DNA of 64,000 bases, taken from contig CAWCLK010000006.1 of the NCBI GenBank assembly GCA_963796225.1, positions 165,970 through 229,969 of the forward strand. The letters run 5' to 3'. Below are positions 45,657 to 54,788 of the stretch, in pieces (the stretch's first letter is position 1; each line of letters starts with the position of its first letter). This stretch comes from CAWCLK01 sp963796225 (GTDB lineage Bacteria; Actinomycetota; Nitriliruptoria; Nitriliruptorales; Nitriliruptoraceae). The translations under genes and the position numbers were made by a program. The notes below the pieces were generated by a model. It did no database searches. It worked only from the letters and a program-made list of their open reading frames with translations, and was not told the DNA's origin.

Positions 45657-47684
45657 GCGTCCTCGTCCGGGGTCACCTCGACCAACGCCGCCCCGGCCTC
45701 CACGGCATCCCCGGCGGCGACGTGCAGTGCCGTGACGGTCCCGTCGACGGGGGCGGTGATCGGGTGCTCCATCTTCATGGCTTCGACCAGCAGCAGCACC
45801 TGGCCGGCCGTCACCGTGTCACCCTCGGCGACCCGGACCTCCAGGACCGCCCCCGGCATCGGCGACGCGAGCGCCCCGACGCCCCCGACGGCGGACGCGT
45901 CGGCGTGGTGGGTCGCCCCGGGGTGGCCCAGCCGCAGGGTGCGCCCGCTGACGTGGGCCCACACCTGCTCGTCCTCGACGGTGACGACCAGCGGCACGGC
46001 GGTGCCGTCCACGGTCACGGTCGTGCGCCCCGCCGCGTCCGGGTCGTGGGCGAGCACCACGTCGTGCACCGCGCCGTCGTGGACGGCGACCGCCAGGCGG
46101 TCGGCCCGGCCACGCACCCGCACGAGGTGCTCCACGTCACCGTCGACCAGCCGGACCGGGGTCCCGCCGGCGGGGCCGACCCGCCAGGGGCCGACCCGGT
46201 GCCACGGGCTGACCGGGTCGCCGGCCTCGGCCTCGTCGCGTCCGGTGCCGTGGTGGGCGAGCACCGCCGCCACGGCGACCAGGTCGACCTCGGTCGCTGG
46301 TGCCGGCCACCAGTCGGGCAGGTGGCGGTCGAGGAAGCCGGTGTCGACCTCGCCGGCGGCGAACGCCGGGTGGGCGACCACGTCGGCGAGGTGGCCGAGG
46401 TTGGTCCGCACGCCGTGCAGCACGGTGCGGGCCAGCAGCGAGCGCATGCGGGCGACGGCGGCGTCGCGGTCCTCGCCGTGCACGACCAGCTTGGCCAGCA
46501 TGGGGTCGTAGAAGCGCGGGACGACGGTGCCGTCCTGGACCCCGCTGTCGACCCGGATCCCCGGTCCCGACGGGACGTCGTAGCGGGTGACCGTGCCGGT
46601 CTGGGGCAGGAAGCCCGCGGCCGGGTCCTCGGCGTAGAGGCGGACCTCGATCGCGTGGCCGGACTGGGTCAGCTCGTCCTGGGTGCGCGGCAGTGGCTGC
46701 CCGGCCGCGACCTGCAGCTGCCAGGCGACCAGGTCCTGCCCGGTGACCAGCTCGGTGACCGGGTGCTCGACCTGCAGGCGCGTGTTCATCTCGAGGAAGA
46801 AGAACTCGCCCGTGTCGGCGTCGTCGAGCGATGGAGCGAGCCCCTCGACGATGAACTCGACGGTGCCCGCCCCGACGTAGTCCACGGCCCGGGCCGCCTC
46901 GACCGCGGCCTGGCCCATCGCCTGGCGCATCGTGTCGTCGATCGACGGCGAGGGGGTCTCCTCGACGATCTTCTGGTGGCGCCGCTGGATCGAGCAGTCA
47001 CGTTCGAACAGGTGGACCACGTCGCCGTGGGTGTCACCGAACACCTGGATCTCGACGTGCTGGGGGCGCTGCACGAGCCGTTCGACGATCAGCCGGTCGT
47101 CGCCGAACGCCCCGGCGGCCTCGCGCTTGGCGGCCGCGATCGCGTCGGCCAGGTCGGCACGGGTCGTGGACGGGGCGCATGCCCTTGCCGCCACCCCCCG
47201 CGACGGCCTTGAGCAGCAGCGGGAACCCGACCTCGTCGCGGCAGGCCGCCGCGAGCTGCTCGTCGTCCATCCGGGTGGCGTCGACGCCGGGCACCACCGG
47301 GACGCCGGCGTCGCGCATGCGGGCCTTGGCGGCCGCCTTGTCGCCCATGAGCCGGATCGCGTCGGGCGACGGCCCGACCCACACCAGCCCGGCGTCCATG
47401 ACGGCCTGGGCGAAGGCCGCGTTCTCGGACAGGAACCCGTACCCCGGGTGCACCGCCTGGGCGCCGGCCGTCACCGCGGCCTGCACGACCGCGTCGACGT
47501 CGAGGTAGGACTCGGTGGCCGGAGCCGGCCCGACCCGCACGGCCACGTCCGCGTCCGCCACGTGCGGGGCGTCCACGTCGGCGTCCGAGTAGATCGCGAC
47601 CGTCCGCACGTCCAACGCACGACACGTCCGCATCACCCGGCGGGCGATCTCGCCCCGGTTCGCCACCAACACGCAGTCGAACAC
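45653..47684 (-). CDS. Acyl-CoA carboxylase alpha subunit (biotin carboxylase-BCCP), likely methylcrotonyl-CoA type; frameshifted
   Basis: A 676-residue biotin-dependent carboxylase subunit. Biotin carboxylase comes first (LVANRGEIARRVMR near residue 5, GGGGKGMR near 160-170, EMNTRLQVEHPVTE near 280), and the biotinyl domain last with EAMKMEHP (biotinyl-Lys near residue 640). The frame changes near 47170; correction gives HDP-type sequence leading into ADLADAIAAAKREA. Clustering with HMG-CoA lyase and an enoyl-CoA hydratase points to 3-methylcrotonyl-CoA as substrate. The beta subunit is not in the window. Confidence 0.88.
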
Positions 47685-47687
47685 GCC

Positions 47688-48485
47688 TCAGGCCTCCCGT
47701 TGCGCGGCCCACGGGACCGGCTGGCGGTTCAGGAAGGCGTGCATGCCGGCCTGGCCCTCCTCCGACATCCGCAGGCGGGCGATGGTCGGCACGGTCAGCC
47801 GGACCGCGTCGGCCGGGGTGGTGGTCGCCTCGACCTTGGGGATGAGCTCCTTGATCTGCCGCTGCGCGTGGGGACCGCCGGCCAGCACGGCGTCGAGCAC
47901 ACGCGCCATCACCTCGTCGAGCTCGTCCCGCTCGCAGACCTCGTGGACCAGGCCCATGTGGAGGGCGCGGTCCGCGTCGAAGACCTCGCCGGTCAGGAAG
48001 TACCGGCGGGCGTGGGTCACCCCGATCTTGGGCTGCACGTACGTCGAGATCACGGCCGGCGCCAGGCCGAGCTTCGCCTCGGTGAACCCCAGCTTGGCCC
48101 CGCGCACCGCGACGGCGATGTCGGCGCAGGCCACCAGCCCCATGGCCCCGGCCAGGGCATGGCCGTTGACCCGGGCGACCACCGGCGCGGGGAAGGTGTC
48201 GATCGCGTGGAACAGGTCGTCGAGCTGGTGGGAGTCGGCCACCTGGTCGTCGTACCCGCCCTCCGCCATGGCCGACATCCACGTGAGGTCCGCCCCCGCG
48301 GAGAAGACGTCGCCCGCGCCGGTGAGCACGAGGGCACGGACGGTGTCGTCGTCACGCAGTCCGGCGATCGTGTCGCGCACGGCCCTCATGACCTCCGGAC
48401 CGAAGGCGTTGCGGACCTCGGGACGGTCGATGGCGAGGGTGACCACGCCGCGGTCGTCGCGGTCGACCCGTAGCTGGTCGGACAT
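47688..48485 (-). CDS. Enoyl-CoA hydratase/isomerase, probable methylglutaconyl-CoA hydratase
   Basis: A 265-residue crotonase-fold enzyme. The oxyanion-hole segments are FSAGADLTWM (residues about 62-71) and NGHALAGAMGLVACADIA (quoted across about 105-122), and FTEAKLGLAPAVIS follows. As first gene of a three-gene set with a biotin carboxylase and HMG-CoA lyase, it most likely hydrates 3-methylglutaconyl-CoA in leucine degradation. The assignment to that step is by context. Confidence 0.85.
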   Translation of the reverse strand: MSDQLRVDRDDRGVVTLAIDRPEVRNAFGPEVMRAVRDTIAGLRDDDTVRALVLTGAGDVFSAGADLTWMSAMAEGGYDDQVADSHQLDDLFHAIDTFPAPVVARVNGHALAGAMGLVACADIAVAVRGAKLGFTEAKLGLAPAVISTYVQPKIGVTHARRYFLTGEVFDADRALHMGLVHEVCERDELDEVMARVLDAVLAGGPHAQRQIKELIPKVEATTTPADAVRLTVPTIARLRMSEEGQAGMHAFLNRQPVPWAAQREA

Positions 48486-48513
48486 TCTCGGCGCTCCGCT
48501 CGTCGGCGCCGCG

Positions 48514-48519
48514 AGGCTA
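48514..48519 (-). promoter_or_regulatory. Candidate -10 box (TAGCCT, minus strand) of the leucine-catabolism genes
   Basis: On the minus strand TAGCCT lies 28 bases before the ATG of the hydratase gene, at the head of the three-gene operon. The same box type recurs before many genes of this window. Confidence 0.45.
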
Positions 48520-48639
48520 GTGGCGCCCGACGAGCCGGGGTCACGACCGTGCCCGACCCGAGGGACGATCGCCGGCTGCACGGCGTCCCGATGTGCCACC
48601 GACCGACCGGCGACGTCCGAGGACCGAGCCTCGATCAGA

Positions 48640-49473
48640 TCAGAAGAGGGCGGACGCCAGCTGCGGTCGGGTGGAACGGACGAGCGGGTGGTCGTCGCCG
48701 AGGACGTTGAAGATCCCGACGAGCTGCTCGCGGGCGGGTTCGCGGATGTCGCCGCCCTTGCGCACGAGCCGCAGCAGCAGCTCGGTCGCGGGCTCGTACT
48801 CCCCGGCGGCGGCCCGCAGGCGGGCCAGCTGCAGGGCCGCGGCGTCGTCGTCGGGGTCGGCCTCGACACGGGCGGCGAGCTCGTCGACGTCCCCGCCGGC
48901 CATGGCCAGCTCGGCCCGGGTGGCGATCGCCTCGGCCTCGGGGATGGGGCGGTGGGGGGTGACGAGGTCGAGGGCCCGCTGGGGGTCGTCGCCCACGACG
49001 ATCTCGGCCAGGGCCAGGGCGGCGCCGCGGTGGGACGGGTCCTGGTCGAGCGCCTGCTGGGCGGCGGCGATGGCCGCGTCGGGGTCGGTGGCCGCCAGGC
49101 GCCGGGCCTGCTCGGCGAGCTTGTCGGTGGCCGACGGCACGATCGCGTCGATCAGCGACTCGACGGCGGCGGGGGACTGGGCGCCGGTGAACTCCTGCAC
49201 GATCCGGCCGCCCTTGAAGGCCTTGACCGCGGGGATGCCCTGGATCTGGAACGCCTGCGCGAGCTGGGGGTTCGCGTCGACGTCGACCTTGGCCAGGACC
49301 ACGTCCCCGTCGCGGGCCGCGACGGCCTGCTCGAGGATCGGGCCCAGCGTCTTGCAGGGCCCGCACCACTCGGCCCAGAAGTCCACGATCACCGGGGTGT
49401 GCTGGGAGCGGTCGATGACCTGCGACTGGAACGTCGCCTCGTCGACCTCGATGACGTAGGGGCTGGTGGGCAT
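48640..49473 (-). CDS. Thioredoxin-TPR protein (CnoX/YbbN-like)
   Basis: A 277-residue cytosolic protein. Residues 1-110 are a thioredoxin domain with active site FWAEWCGPCK and cis-Pro GIPAVKAF; residues 120-277 are TPR-like helices (DPDAAIAAAQQALDQDP, ARLRAAAGEYEPATELL). This two-part plan is that of CnoX/YbbN, a chaperedoxin that protects proteins from aggregation and overoxidation. ATG 49473 follows GAGGT; the frame is open further upstream. Confidence 0.87.
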   Translation of the reverse strand: MPTSPYVIEVDEATFQSQVIDRSQHTPVIVDFWAEWCGPCKTLGPILEQAVAARDGDVVLAKVDVDANPQLAQAFQIQGIPAVKAFKGGRIVQEFTGAQSPAAVESLIDAIVPSATDKLAEQARRLAATDPDAAIAAAQQALDQDPSHRGAALALAEIVVGDDPQRALDLVTPHRPIPEAEAIATRAELAMAGGDVDELAARVEADPDDDAAALQLARLRAAAGEYEPATELLLRLVRKGGDIREPAREQLVGIFNVLGDDHPLVRSTRPQLASALF

Positions 49474-49609
49474 GGCGGGACCTCGGCAGCGGGATGGATC
49501 AGCGGGAGTGGGGGAGACCGTCGGCGCGAGTGTGGCCGCGGGGCGTCGTGGGTGCAACGCGTGCTGGCGCGGGCTCCTTCCCGCCCGGTCGGCGCTCAGG
49601 CCCGCCGAG

Positions 49610-49615
49610 TAGGCT
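49610..49615 (+). promoter_or_regulatory. Candidate -10 box (TAGGCT) ahead of polA
   Basis: TAGGCT lies 40 bases before GTG 49656 in the 182-base divergent gap between the thioredoxin-TPR gene and polA; GTGAAGGA precedes the start codon. Nothing else is recognised in this gap. Confidence 0.45.
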
Positions 49616-49655
49616 CGCCCCGCCTGCCCGCGACCCGTGAAGGACCGGCACCGAC

Positions 49656-52355
49656 GTGGCCGACCGCCCCTCGATCCTGCTGCTCGACGGCCACTCGCTG
49701 GCCTACCGCGCGTTCTTCGCGCTGCCGGACACCCTGCGCACGCAGCACGGCGACCTGACCAACGCCGTGTACGGCTTCACCTCGATGCTCATCAAGATGC
49801 TGGCGGAGCGTCGCCCCGACGCCATCACGGTCGCCTTCGACAAGGGCCGCGACGTCGCCCGGACCGAGGCCTACCCCGAGTACAAGGCCAACCGCTCGTC
49901 CCCGCCGGACGAGTTCCGCCCCCAGGTCGACCTGATCAAGCAGGTGCTGGCGTCCATGGACATCCCGGTGGTCGAGGTGGCCGGCGTCGAGGCCGACGAC
50001 GTCCTGGCCACCATCGCCGGCCGGGCCATCGCGAAGGGGTTCCACGCCTACATCGTCACGGGCGACCGCGACGCGATGCAGCTGGTCAACGACGACCTCA
50101 CGGTGCTCTACACGCTGCGCGGCATCTCCGAGATGGCCGAGATGACGCCGGCGGCCGTGGAGGAGCGCTACGGGATCCCCCCGACCAGCTACGTCGCCTA
50201 CGCCTCGCTGCGGGGCGACACCTCCGACAACCTGCCGGGCGTGCCGGGGGTCGGCGAGAAGACCGCCGCCAAGCTCATCACCCAGTTCGGCGACCTCGAC
50301 GGGGTCTTCGCCAACATCGACCAGATCGGCGGCAAGAAGGTCCCGGCGTCGCTGGTCGAGCACGAGGGGCAGGTCCGCACCAACTTCCGCATCATGACGC
50401 TGCGCCACGACGTGGACGTCGACGCCGAGCTCGAGGACCTGCGCATCGGGGCGTGGGACACCGACGAGATCCGGCGCGTGTTCGGCACGCTCGAGTTCCG
50501 CGCCCTGTACGACCGCTTCGTCTCCGACGTGCTGGGCGACGTCGAGGAGGAGCAGGCCGACGACCTTCGAGGCCGTTCCGGACGGCTCGAGGGCGGTGGC
50601 GTCGTCGCCTGGCTGCAGGACGTCACGGGCCCGGTGGCGCTGCTGTGCGACACCCGCGACCACGTGCCGCACCTGCGCCTCGACGCCCTCGGGCTGGCGA
50701 CGCCGGGGCGCGATCCCGTCTCGGTGCGGGTCGACCAGATGGTCGCCGAGGACCTCGACGCGCTCGGGCGGGTGCTGGCCGACCCGGAGGTCGAGGTCGT
50801 CAGCCACGACCTGAAGCTGCTCACCCACGTCTGCCGGGCGCGCGGATGGACCTGCGAGCACGTGACGATCGACGTCGAGCTCGCCGCCTACCTGATGAAC
50901 CCCGAGCAGCGCTCCTTCGACCTCGACCGCATCGCCCTGCAGTACCTGCAGCGCTCCGTCGAACCCGAAGCGCAGGACGACGCGCCGGACGAACAGCTGT
51001 CGCTGGACGTCGATGTTGAGCGGGGGAGCGAACACCCGTTCGACGCGTGGGAGGCGCGTGCGCTTCGAGCCCAGGCCACCCTCGAGCTGGGCGAGCACCT
51101 CGGCGGCGAGCTCACCGACCGCGGCCAGATCGAGCTCCTGCGCACGATCGAGCTGCCGCTGGCACCCGTGCTCGCGCGCATGGAGCGGGCCGGCATCGCC
51201 ATCGACCGGCACGTCCTGGACGAACTCCACGAGCGGCTGGTCGACCGGGCACGCGACCTCGAGCTCGAGGTCCACGACCACGCCGGGCACGCCTTCAACG
51301 TGGGCTCCGGCCCGCAGCTGCAGACCGTGCTCTTCGAGGAGCTCGAGCTGCCCAAGACCAAGCGCATCAAGACCGGCTGGTCCACCGACGCGCAACAGCT
51401 GCAGAACATCCTCGACGCCCACCCGATCGTCCCGGCGATCCTCGAGTGGCGCGAGACCACCAAGCTGCTGTCGACCTATGTGGACGCGCTGCCGCCACTG
51501 ATCGACCCGGACACGGGACGCATCCACACCACCCTGTCGCAGACGGTGGCGGCCACGGGGCGGCTGTCCTCGTCGAACCCCAACCTGCAGAACATCCCGG
51601 TTCGCCGCGAGGAGGGCCGGGAGATCCGCCGGGCGTTCGTGCCGGGGGAGGGCTTCGACGTCCTGCTGGTGGCCGACTACTCCCAGATCGAGCTGCGGGT
51701 CATGGCGCACCTGTGCCAGGACGCCGGGCTCCTGGACGCCTTCCAGTCCAACGAGGACATCCACGCCACGACGGCCGCCAAGGTCTTCGACCTGCCCATC
51801 GACGCGGTCGACTCGGGGCTGCGGGACCGCGCCAAGGCGGTCAACTACGGCCTGGCGTACGGCCTGACCCCGTTCGGCCTGGGACAGCAGCTCGGGATCC
51901 CGCCGGACGAAGCGTCCGAGATCGTGGACGCCTACTTCGAGCGCTTCCCGAAGGTCGGCGAGTTCCTCCAGCAGGCAGTCGTCGACGCCACCAAGACGGG
52001 CTTCACCACGACCCTGTTCGGCCGTCGCCGCTACCTGCCGGACCTGCTGTCCAGCAACCGCAACCGCCAGCAGATGGCCCAGCGCATGGCCCTGAACGCC
52101 CCGATCCAGGGCACGGCCGCCGACATCATCAAGCTGGCCATGATCCGCGTCCAGGACGCGCTCGACGACGCGGGGCTGGCCAGCCAGATGCTCCTGCAGG
52201 TCCACGACGAGATCATCCTCGAGTGCCCGGCCGACGAGCTCGACGACGCCACGACGCTGCTCGTCGAGCAGATGGCGGGCGTGGCCGACCTGCGGGTCCC
52301 GCTCGAAGTGGACACTGCAGCCGGGCGGACGTGGTTCGATGCGCAGAAGCACTGA
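49656..52355 (+). CDS. polA: DNA polymerase I
   Basis: An intact 899-residue DNA polymerase I. The N-terminal 5'-nuclease (residues 1-300: LLLDGHSLAYRAFFALP, VTGDRDAMQLV, GDTSDNLPGVPGVGEKTA, quoted in parts) is followed by a 3'-5' exonuclease-like region that has lost the usual acidic residues (about 305-480), as in other actinobacteria. The polymerase domain has motif A VADYSQIELR, motif B RDRAKAVNYGLAYG and motif C QVHDEII. It acts in Okazaki fragment processing and repair. rpsA and coaE follow as in Mycobacterium, separated here by accessory genes. Confidence 0.95.
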   Translation: MADRPSILLLDGHSLAYRAFFALPDTLRTQHGDLTNAVYGFTSMLIKMLAERRPDAITVAFDKGRDVARTEAYPEYKANRSSPPDEFRPQVDLIKQVLASMDIPVVEVAGVEADDVLATIAGRAIAKGFHAYIVTGDRDAMQLVNDDLTVLYTLRGISEMAEMTPAAVEERYGIPPTSYVAYASLRGDTSDNLPGVPGVGEKTAAKLITQFGDLDGVFANIDQIGGKKVPASLVEHEGQVRTNFRIMTLRHDVDVDAELEDLRIGAWDTDEIRRVFGTLEFRALYDRFVSDVLGDVEEEQADDLRGRSGRLEGGGVVAWLQDVTGPVALLCDTRDHVPHLRLDALGLATPGRDPVSVRVDQMVAEDLDALGRVLADPEVEVVSHDLKLLTHVCRARGWTCEHVTIDVELAAYLMNPEQRSFDLDRIALQYLQRSVEPEAQDDAPDEQLSLDVDVERGSEHPFDAWEARALRAQATLELGEHLGGELTDRGQIELLRTIELPLAPVLARMERAGIAIDRHVLDELHERLVDRARDLELEVHDHAGHAFNVGSGPQLQTVLFEELELPKTKRIKTGWSTDAQQLQNILDAHPIVPAILEWRETTKLLSTYVDALPPLIDPDTGRIHTTLSQTVAATGRLSSSNPNLQNIPVRREEGREIRRAFVPGEGFDVLLVADYSQIELRVMAHLCQDAGLLDAFQSNEDIHATTAAKVFDLPIDAVDSGLRDRAKAVNYGLAYGLTPFGLGQQLGIPPDEASEIVDAYFERFPKVGEFLQQAVVDATKTGFTTTLFGRRRYLPDLLSSNRNRQQMAQRMALNAPIQGTAADIIKLAMIRVQDALDDAGLASQMLLQVHDEIILECPADELDDATTLLVEQMAGVADLRVPLEVDTAAGRTWFDAQKH

Positions 52356-52402
52356 GCCGGGGTGACGCGCCGCGTCGCTTCGGGGGCGATGGCGAGGACG
52401 TG

Positions 52403-52693
52403 ATGGCGACACGACGGCGGTCCAGCGTGGCGTTCCTCGCCGCCATCACGGTCGGTGCGGTGCTCGCGGTCTTCGAGCTGCTCGTGCGGTCCACGGCCGT
52501 CGGGAACACCGGTGCGCGCAGTCCCTCGTCGCTGGTGGCCGAGGTGATGCGCTCGACCCTCGACGTGCAGATCTCGGGCTGGCCCGCGCTGCTGATCCCG
52601 ATCGTCCTCGTGCTGCTGCTCGGGCTGCTGATCGACGCCGATGTCGGGGACGCGTCGCTGATGCGGGTCAGACGTCGGTCGATGCCTCGGTGA
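52403..52693 (+). CDS. Small membrane protein with two transmembrane helices (96 aa)
   Basis: A 96-residue protein: basic N-terminus (MATRRRSS), first hydrophobic helix at residues 9-29, a polar extracytoplasmic loop of about 30 residues, a second helix at about 60-79, and a basic tail. ATG 52403 follows GCGAGGA; GTG 52400 is in frame. High third-position GC supports coding. Family unknown. Overlaps the convergent gene by 26 bases. Confidence 0.6.
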   Translation: MATRRRSSVAFLAAITVGAVLAVFELLVRSTAVGNTGARSPSSLVAEVMRSTLDVQISGWPALLIPIVLVLLLGLLIDADVGDASLMRVRRRSMPR

Positions 52694-53036
52694 CGCTGGC
52701 CTCGGGGGCCCACGTCAGGCCGCCGGCAGCCACGTCGTCGATGACGATCGCGTAACGCCCCGCAGGCCCGGCCATGCGGAACCGGACCGCGCCCATGAGG
52801 TCGGTCGTGCCCGACCCCGAGGCGGTGCGTTCAGGTCCGACCAGGGTGGCCTCGACCGAGATGTCGGGACACCGTCGTCCTTCGGCGTCCTTCACGGTCG
52901 CCCGGAAGGCCACGCGGACCTGTCCGTCCTCGAGCACCTCGGGGTCGGCGACCGTCAGGGCCGTGACCACGAGCGGCTGGGCGAACAGGCCGTCCTTGGG
53001 ATGGCTGTCCTCGACGCGCTCCAGCTCGGGGTGCAT
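52668..53036 (-). CDS. Uncharacterised protein with beta-sandwich (Ig-like) pattern
   Basis: A 122-residue protein without signal peptide. From residue 22 it shows alternating hydrophobic strands (LVVTALTVADPEVLEDGQVRVAF, quoted in part: DGQVRVAFRATV; VEATLVGPERTASG; GAVRFRM; GRYAIVIDDV), the pattern of an Ig-like or carboxypeptidase-regulatory-like fold. The stop overlaps the end of the upstream small membrane gene. It is divergent from the PPOX gene across an operator-like palindrome. Confidence 0.55.
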   Translation of the reverse strand: MHPELERVEDSHPKDGLFAQPLVVTALTVADPEVLEDGQVRVAFRATVKDAEGRRCPDISVEATLVGPERTASGSGTTDLMGAVRFRMAGPAGRYAIVIDDVAAGGLTWAPEASVTEASTDV

Positions 53037-53104
53037 GGCGCGGCGACGGCGGCGGGGCAGGGGCACGACGGGCTCCCGACGACGAGGAGGACTCAGGGCC
53101 CGGG

Positions 53105-53160
53105 ACGGTAGCGACCACCACGCCTGCGGTCGCAGGCGTGTCACACCGCATCCGTAGCGT
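53105..53160. promoter_or_regulatory. Divergent promoter region with a 22-base operator-like palindrome
   Basis: Minus-strand TACCGT (53110-53105) and plus-strand TAGCGT (53155-53160) are candidate -10 boxes for the two divergent genes. Between them CACGCCTGCG-gt-CGCAGGCGTG (53119-53140) is a perfect 10-bp inverted repeat, placed so one bound dimer could affect both promoters. The regulator is not encoded next to it. Confidence 0.55.
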
Positions 53161-53197
53161 CGGCCGGTCCCCGACATCCCACGGCCCGGAGGCCTCG

Positions 53198-53738
53198 ATG
53201 CCCCCCATCACTCGCCGAGAGACCCCCATCGCCCACCACACCGACGCCGACGTCGCGTGGCTGCAGGACATGATGGACGCGAGCTACGCGGCCGCCGGCG
53301 AGCACCTGCGCGGGATCCACACGCCGGAGGCCCGCGTGTCGGCCGAGGACCTGGTGCGACGCCTGCCGGCCATGCACGTGATGGTGGTCGCCACCGTGTC
53401 CGCCGACGGTCGCCCCCTCACGGGCCCGGTGGATTCGTTCCTCCACCACGGTCGGGTCCACTTCGGCACCGCCGAGAACGCGGTGCGGGCGCGACACCTG
53501 GCGGTTCGACCGTCGGTGTCGGTCACCTTCGTGGACGGTGAGCGGCTCGTCCTGACGGTCCACGGACGGGCCCGCCGGCTCGACCTCGCGGGGCGCGACC
53601 GCGACTTCCGATGACCGGTTGCAGGTGCACTACGGCGGCGACTGGGACGACTGGGGCGCACCGTCCCCCTACTTCGCGGTCGAGCCCGACCGCGTGCTCG
53701 CGGCCGACATGGGTGTGCACACGACGACCGGCCACTGA
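53198..53738 (+). CDS. Pyridoxamine 5'-phosphate oxidase-like flavin/F420-binding protein (frameshifted)
   Basis: A split-barrel protein of 179 residues: MVVATVSADGRPLTGPVDSF, quoted in part (TVSADGRPLTGPV), is the typical first strand pair, followed by FGTAENAVRARHL and SVTFVDG. An extra C near 53612 (gacttccgatgacc) separates the last 42 residues (DRLQVHYGGDWDDWG...). Such proteins bind FMN or F420 and reduce or sense varied substrates; the specific role is unknown. Its promoter region carries a palindrome. Confidence 0.75.
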
Positions 53739-53769
53739 CAGGCCCGGGTGCGGTGGGCGCACGTTGCCC

Positions 53770-53792
53770 GGACGGGACTCAAGTCCCTGTCC
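53770..53792 (+). terminator. Hairpin between the PPOX gene and the secreted Gly/Pro-rich protein gene
   Basis: GGGACT-ca-AGTCCC (53774-53787) is a perfect 6-bp stem that extends by GGAC/GTCC across a one-base bulge to about 10 bp. It lies 32 bases after the PPOX stop and 56 before the next start. It may be a terminator or part of the next gene's leader. There is no T-run. Confidence 0.4.
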
Positions 53793-53847
53793 GTGGCGTC
53801 CGATCGGAGGAACGGGGGCCGTACTAGTCATCTGAAGGGATGCCTCC

Positions 53848-54788
53848 ATGGCCTCGAGCCGCAGGATCGCACGACGACTGATCGTCGGTGCCTGCGTGCC
53901 GGTCGTCCTGGCGGCGGGACCCACGGCCGCCGTGGCCGCCCCCACCGGTGGGGGGCCGCCGGGCGGAGGACCCTCCGGCGGCGGGGCTGCCGCCCACGGT
54001 CCGAGCGAGCACGGCCCCGGCCCCAAGGGCATCGACCACGGTTCCCCAGGAGGCCACGGCATCGGTCGGGGCGGTGCGTCACAACGGGGGCAAGGGCGCC
54101 ACGCCCAAGCGTCCGGACCTGCTGCAAAGCACTCACCGGGATCCAAGGGACCGCAGGGCAAGGCGAAGGGCCGCACGCGAGCGTCGTCGTCGTCGCGCAC
54201 GACCCGGCGGAGGCGACGCCCGGCCAGGGGACCGGGGCGACCCCCGACGACGGCGGGACCGCCGGTGGCCAGGGCGGAGCCGTGCCCCCACCCACCTCGG
54301 GTCCCGAGGCCCTGCCGGTCCCCGCGCCGACCCCCGAACGCCCCGCCGGCCCCTCGCAACCGTCGACGCCGACCCTCGATGTCCCGGCGCCCGTGCCGGC
54401 CCCGGCACCCGTACCGCCCCTGGCGCCGGCTCCCGCCGCGGCCGCCGTGGACGCCTCGGTCGCCACCCCCGGTACCGCCCCGACCGAGGTCCCGGCCCCG
54501 TCGCCGGGCACCGACCGGGCCGGCGTCCCGACCGTGGCGCAGCCCCCGAACTGGCCGCTCGAGATCGGCACCCGCTTCGGGGAGGTGCTCGACGGCGTGC
54601 GCCAGACCCTCGACCGGGTCGTCCCGCACGAGCTCGGCCCGATCCGCGAGCCGCTGATCCAGCTGGTTCCGATCCTGCTGGCCATCCTCGGGGCGTTCCT
54701 GGCGCTGCAGCGCGGGATCGGCCGCGGCCTTGGTCATGTGCCCATGGTCGCCTCGCCGGCTCGGCGTCACACTGTGACCCGTGACTGA
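53848..54788 (+). CDS. Secreted/anchored Gly-Pro-rich low-complexity protein (frame change inside)
   Basis: The N-terminus is a clear signal peptide (MASSRRIARRL, hydrophobic core, cleavage after VAA near residue 33). A Gly/His/Ser/Lys-rich region (residues 33-115) and a Pro/Ala-rich region follow. The reading frame changes near 54180-54190. The second frame carries PEALPVPAPTPERPAGP, a possible helix (GTRFGEVLDGVRQTLDRV) and one transmembrane segment LVPILLAILGAFLAL close to the C-terminus. A wall-spanning, C-terminally anchored protein of about 313 residues is the likely product. The function is unknown. The end overlaps the GGDEF gene. Confidence 0.5.

Noticed and set aside
45183..47212. 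Plus-strand open frames opposite the carboxylase gene
   Set aside because: Antisense shadows; the minus-strand biotin carboxylase motifs are unambiguous.
49596..52412. 938-codon minus-strand frame opposite polA
   Set aside because: Mirrors polA codons with no domain content; polA is intact and certain.
53740..53847. c-di-GMP (GEMM) riboswitch near the GGDEF gene
   Set aside because: Only a simple hairpin is present; the conserved GEMM tetraloop/receptor sequences are absent.
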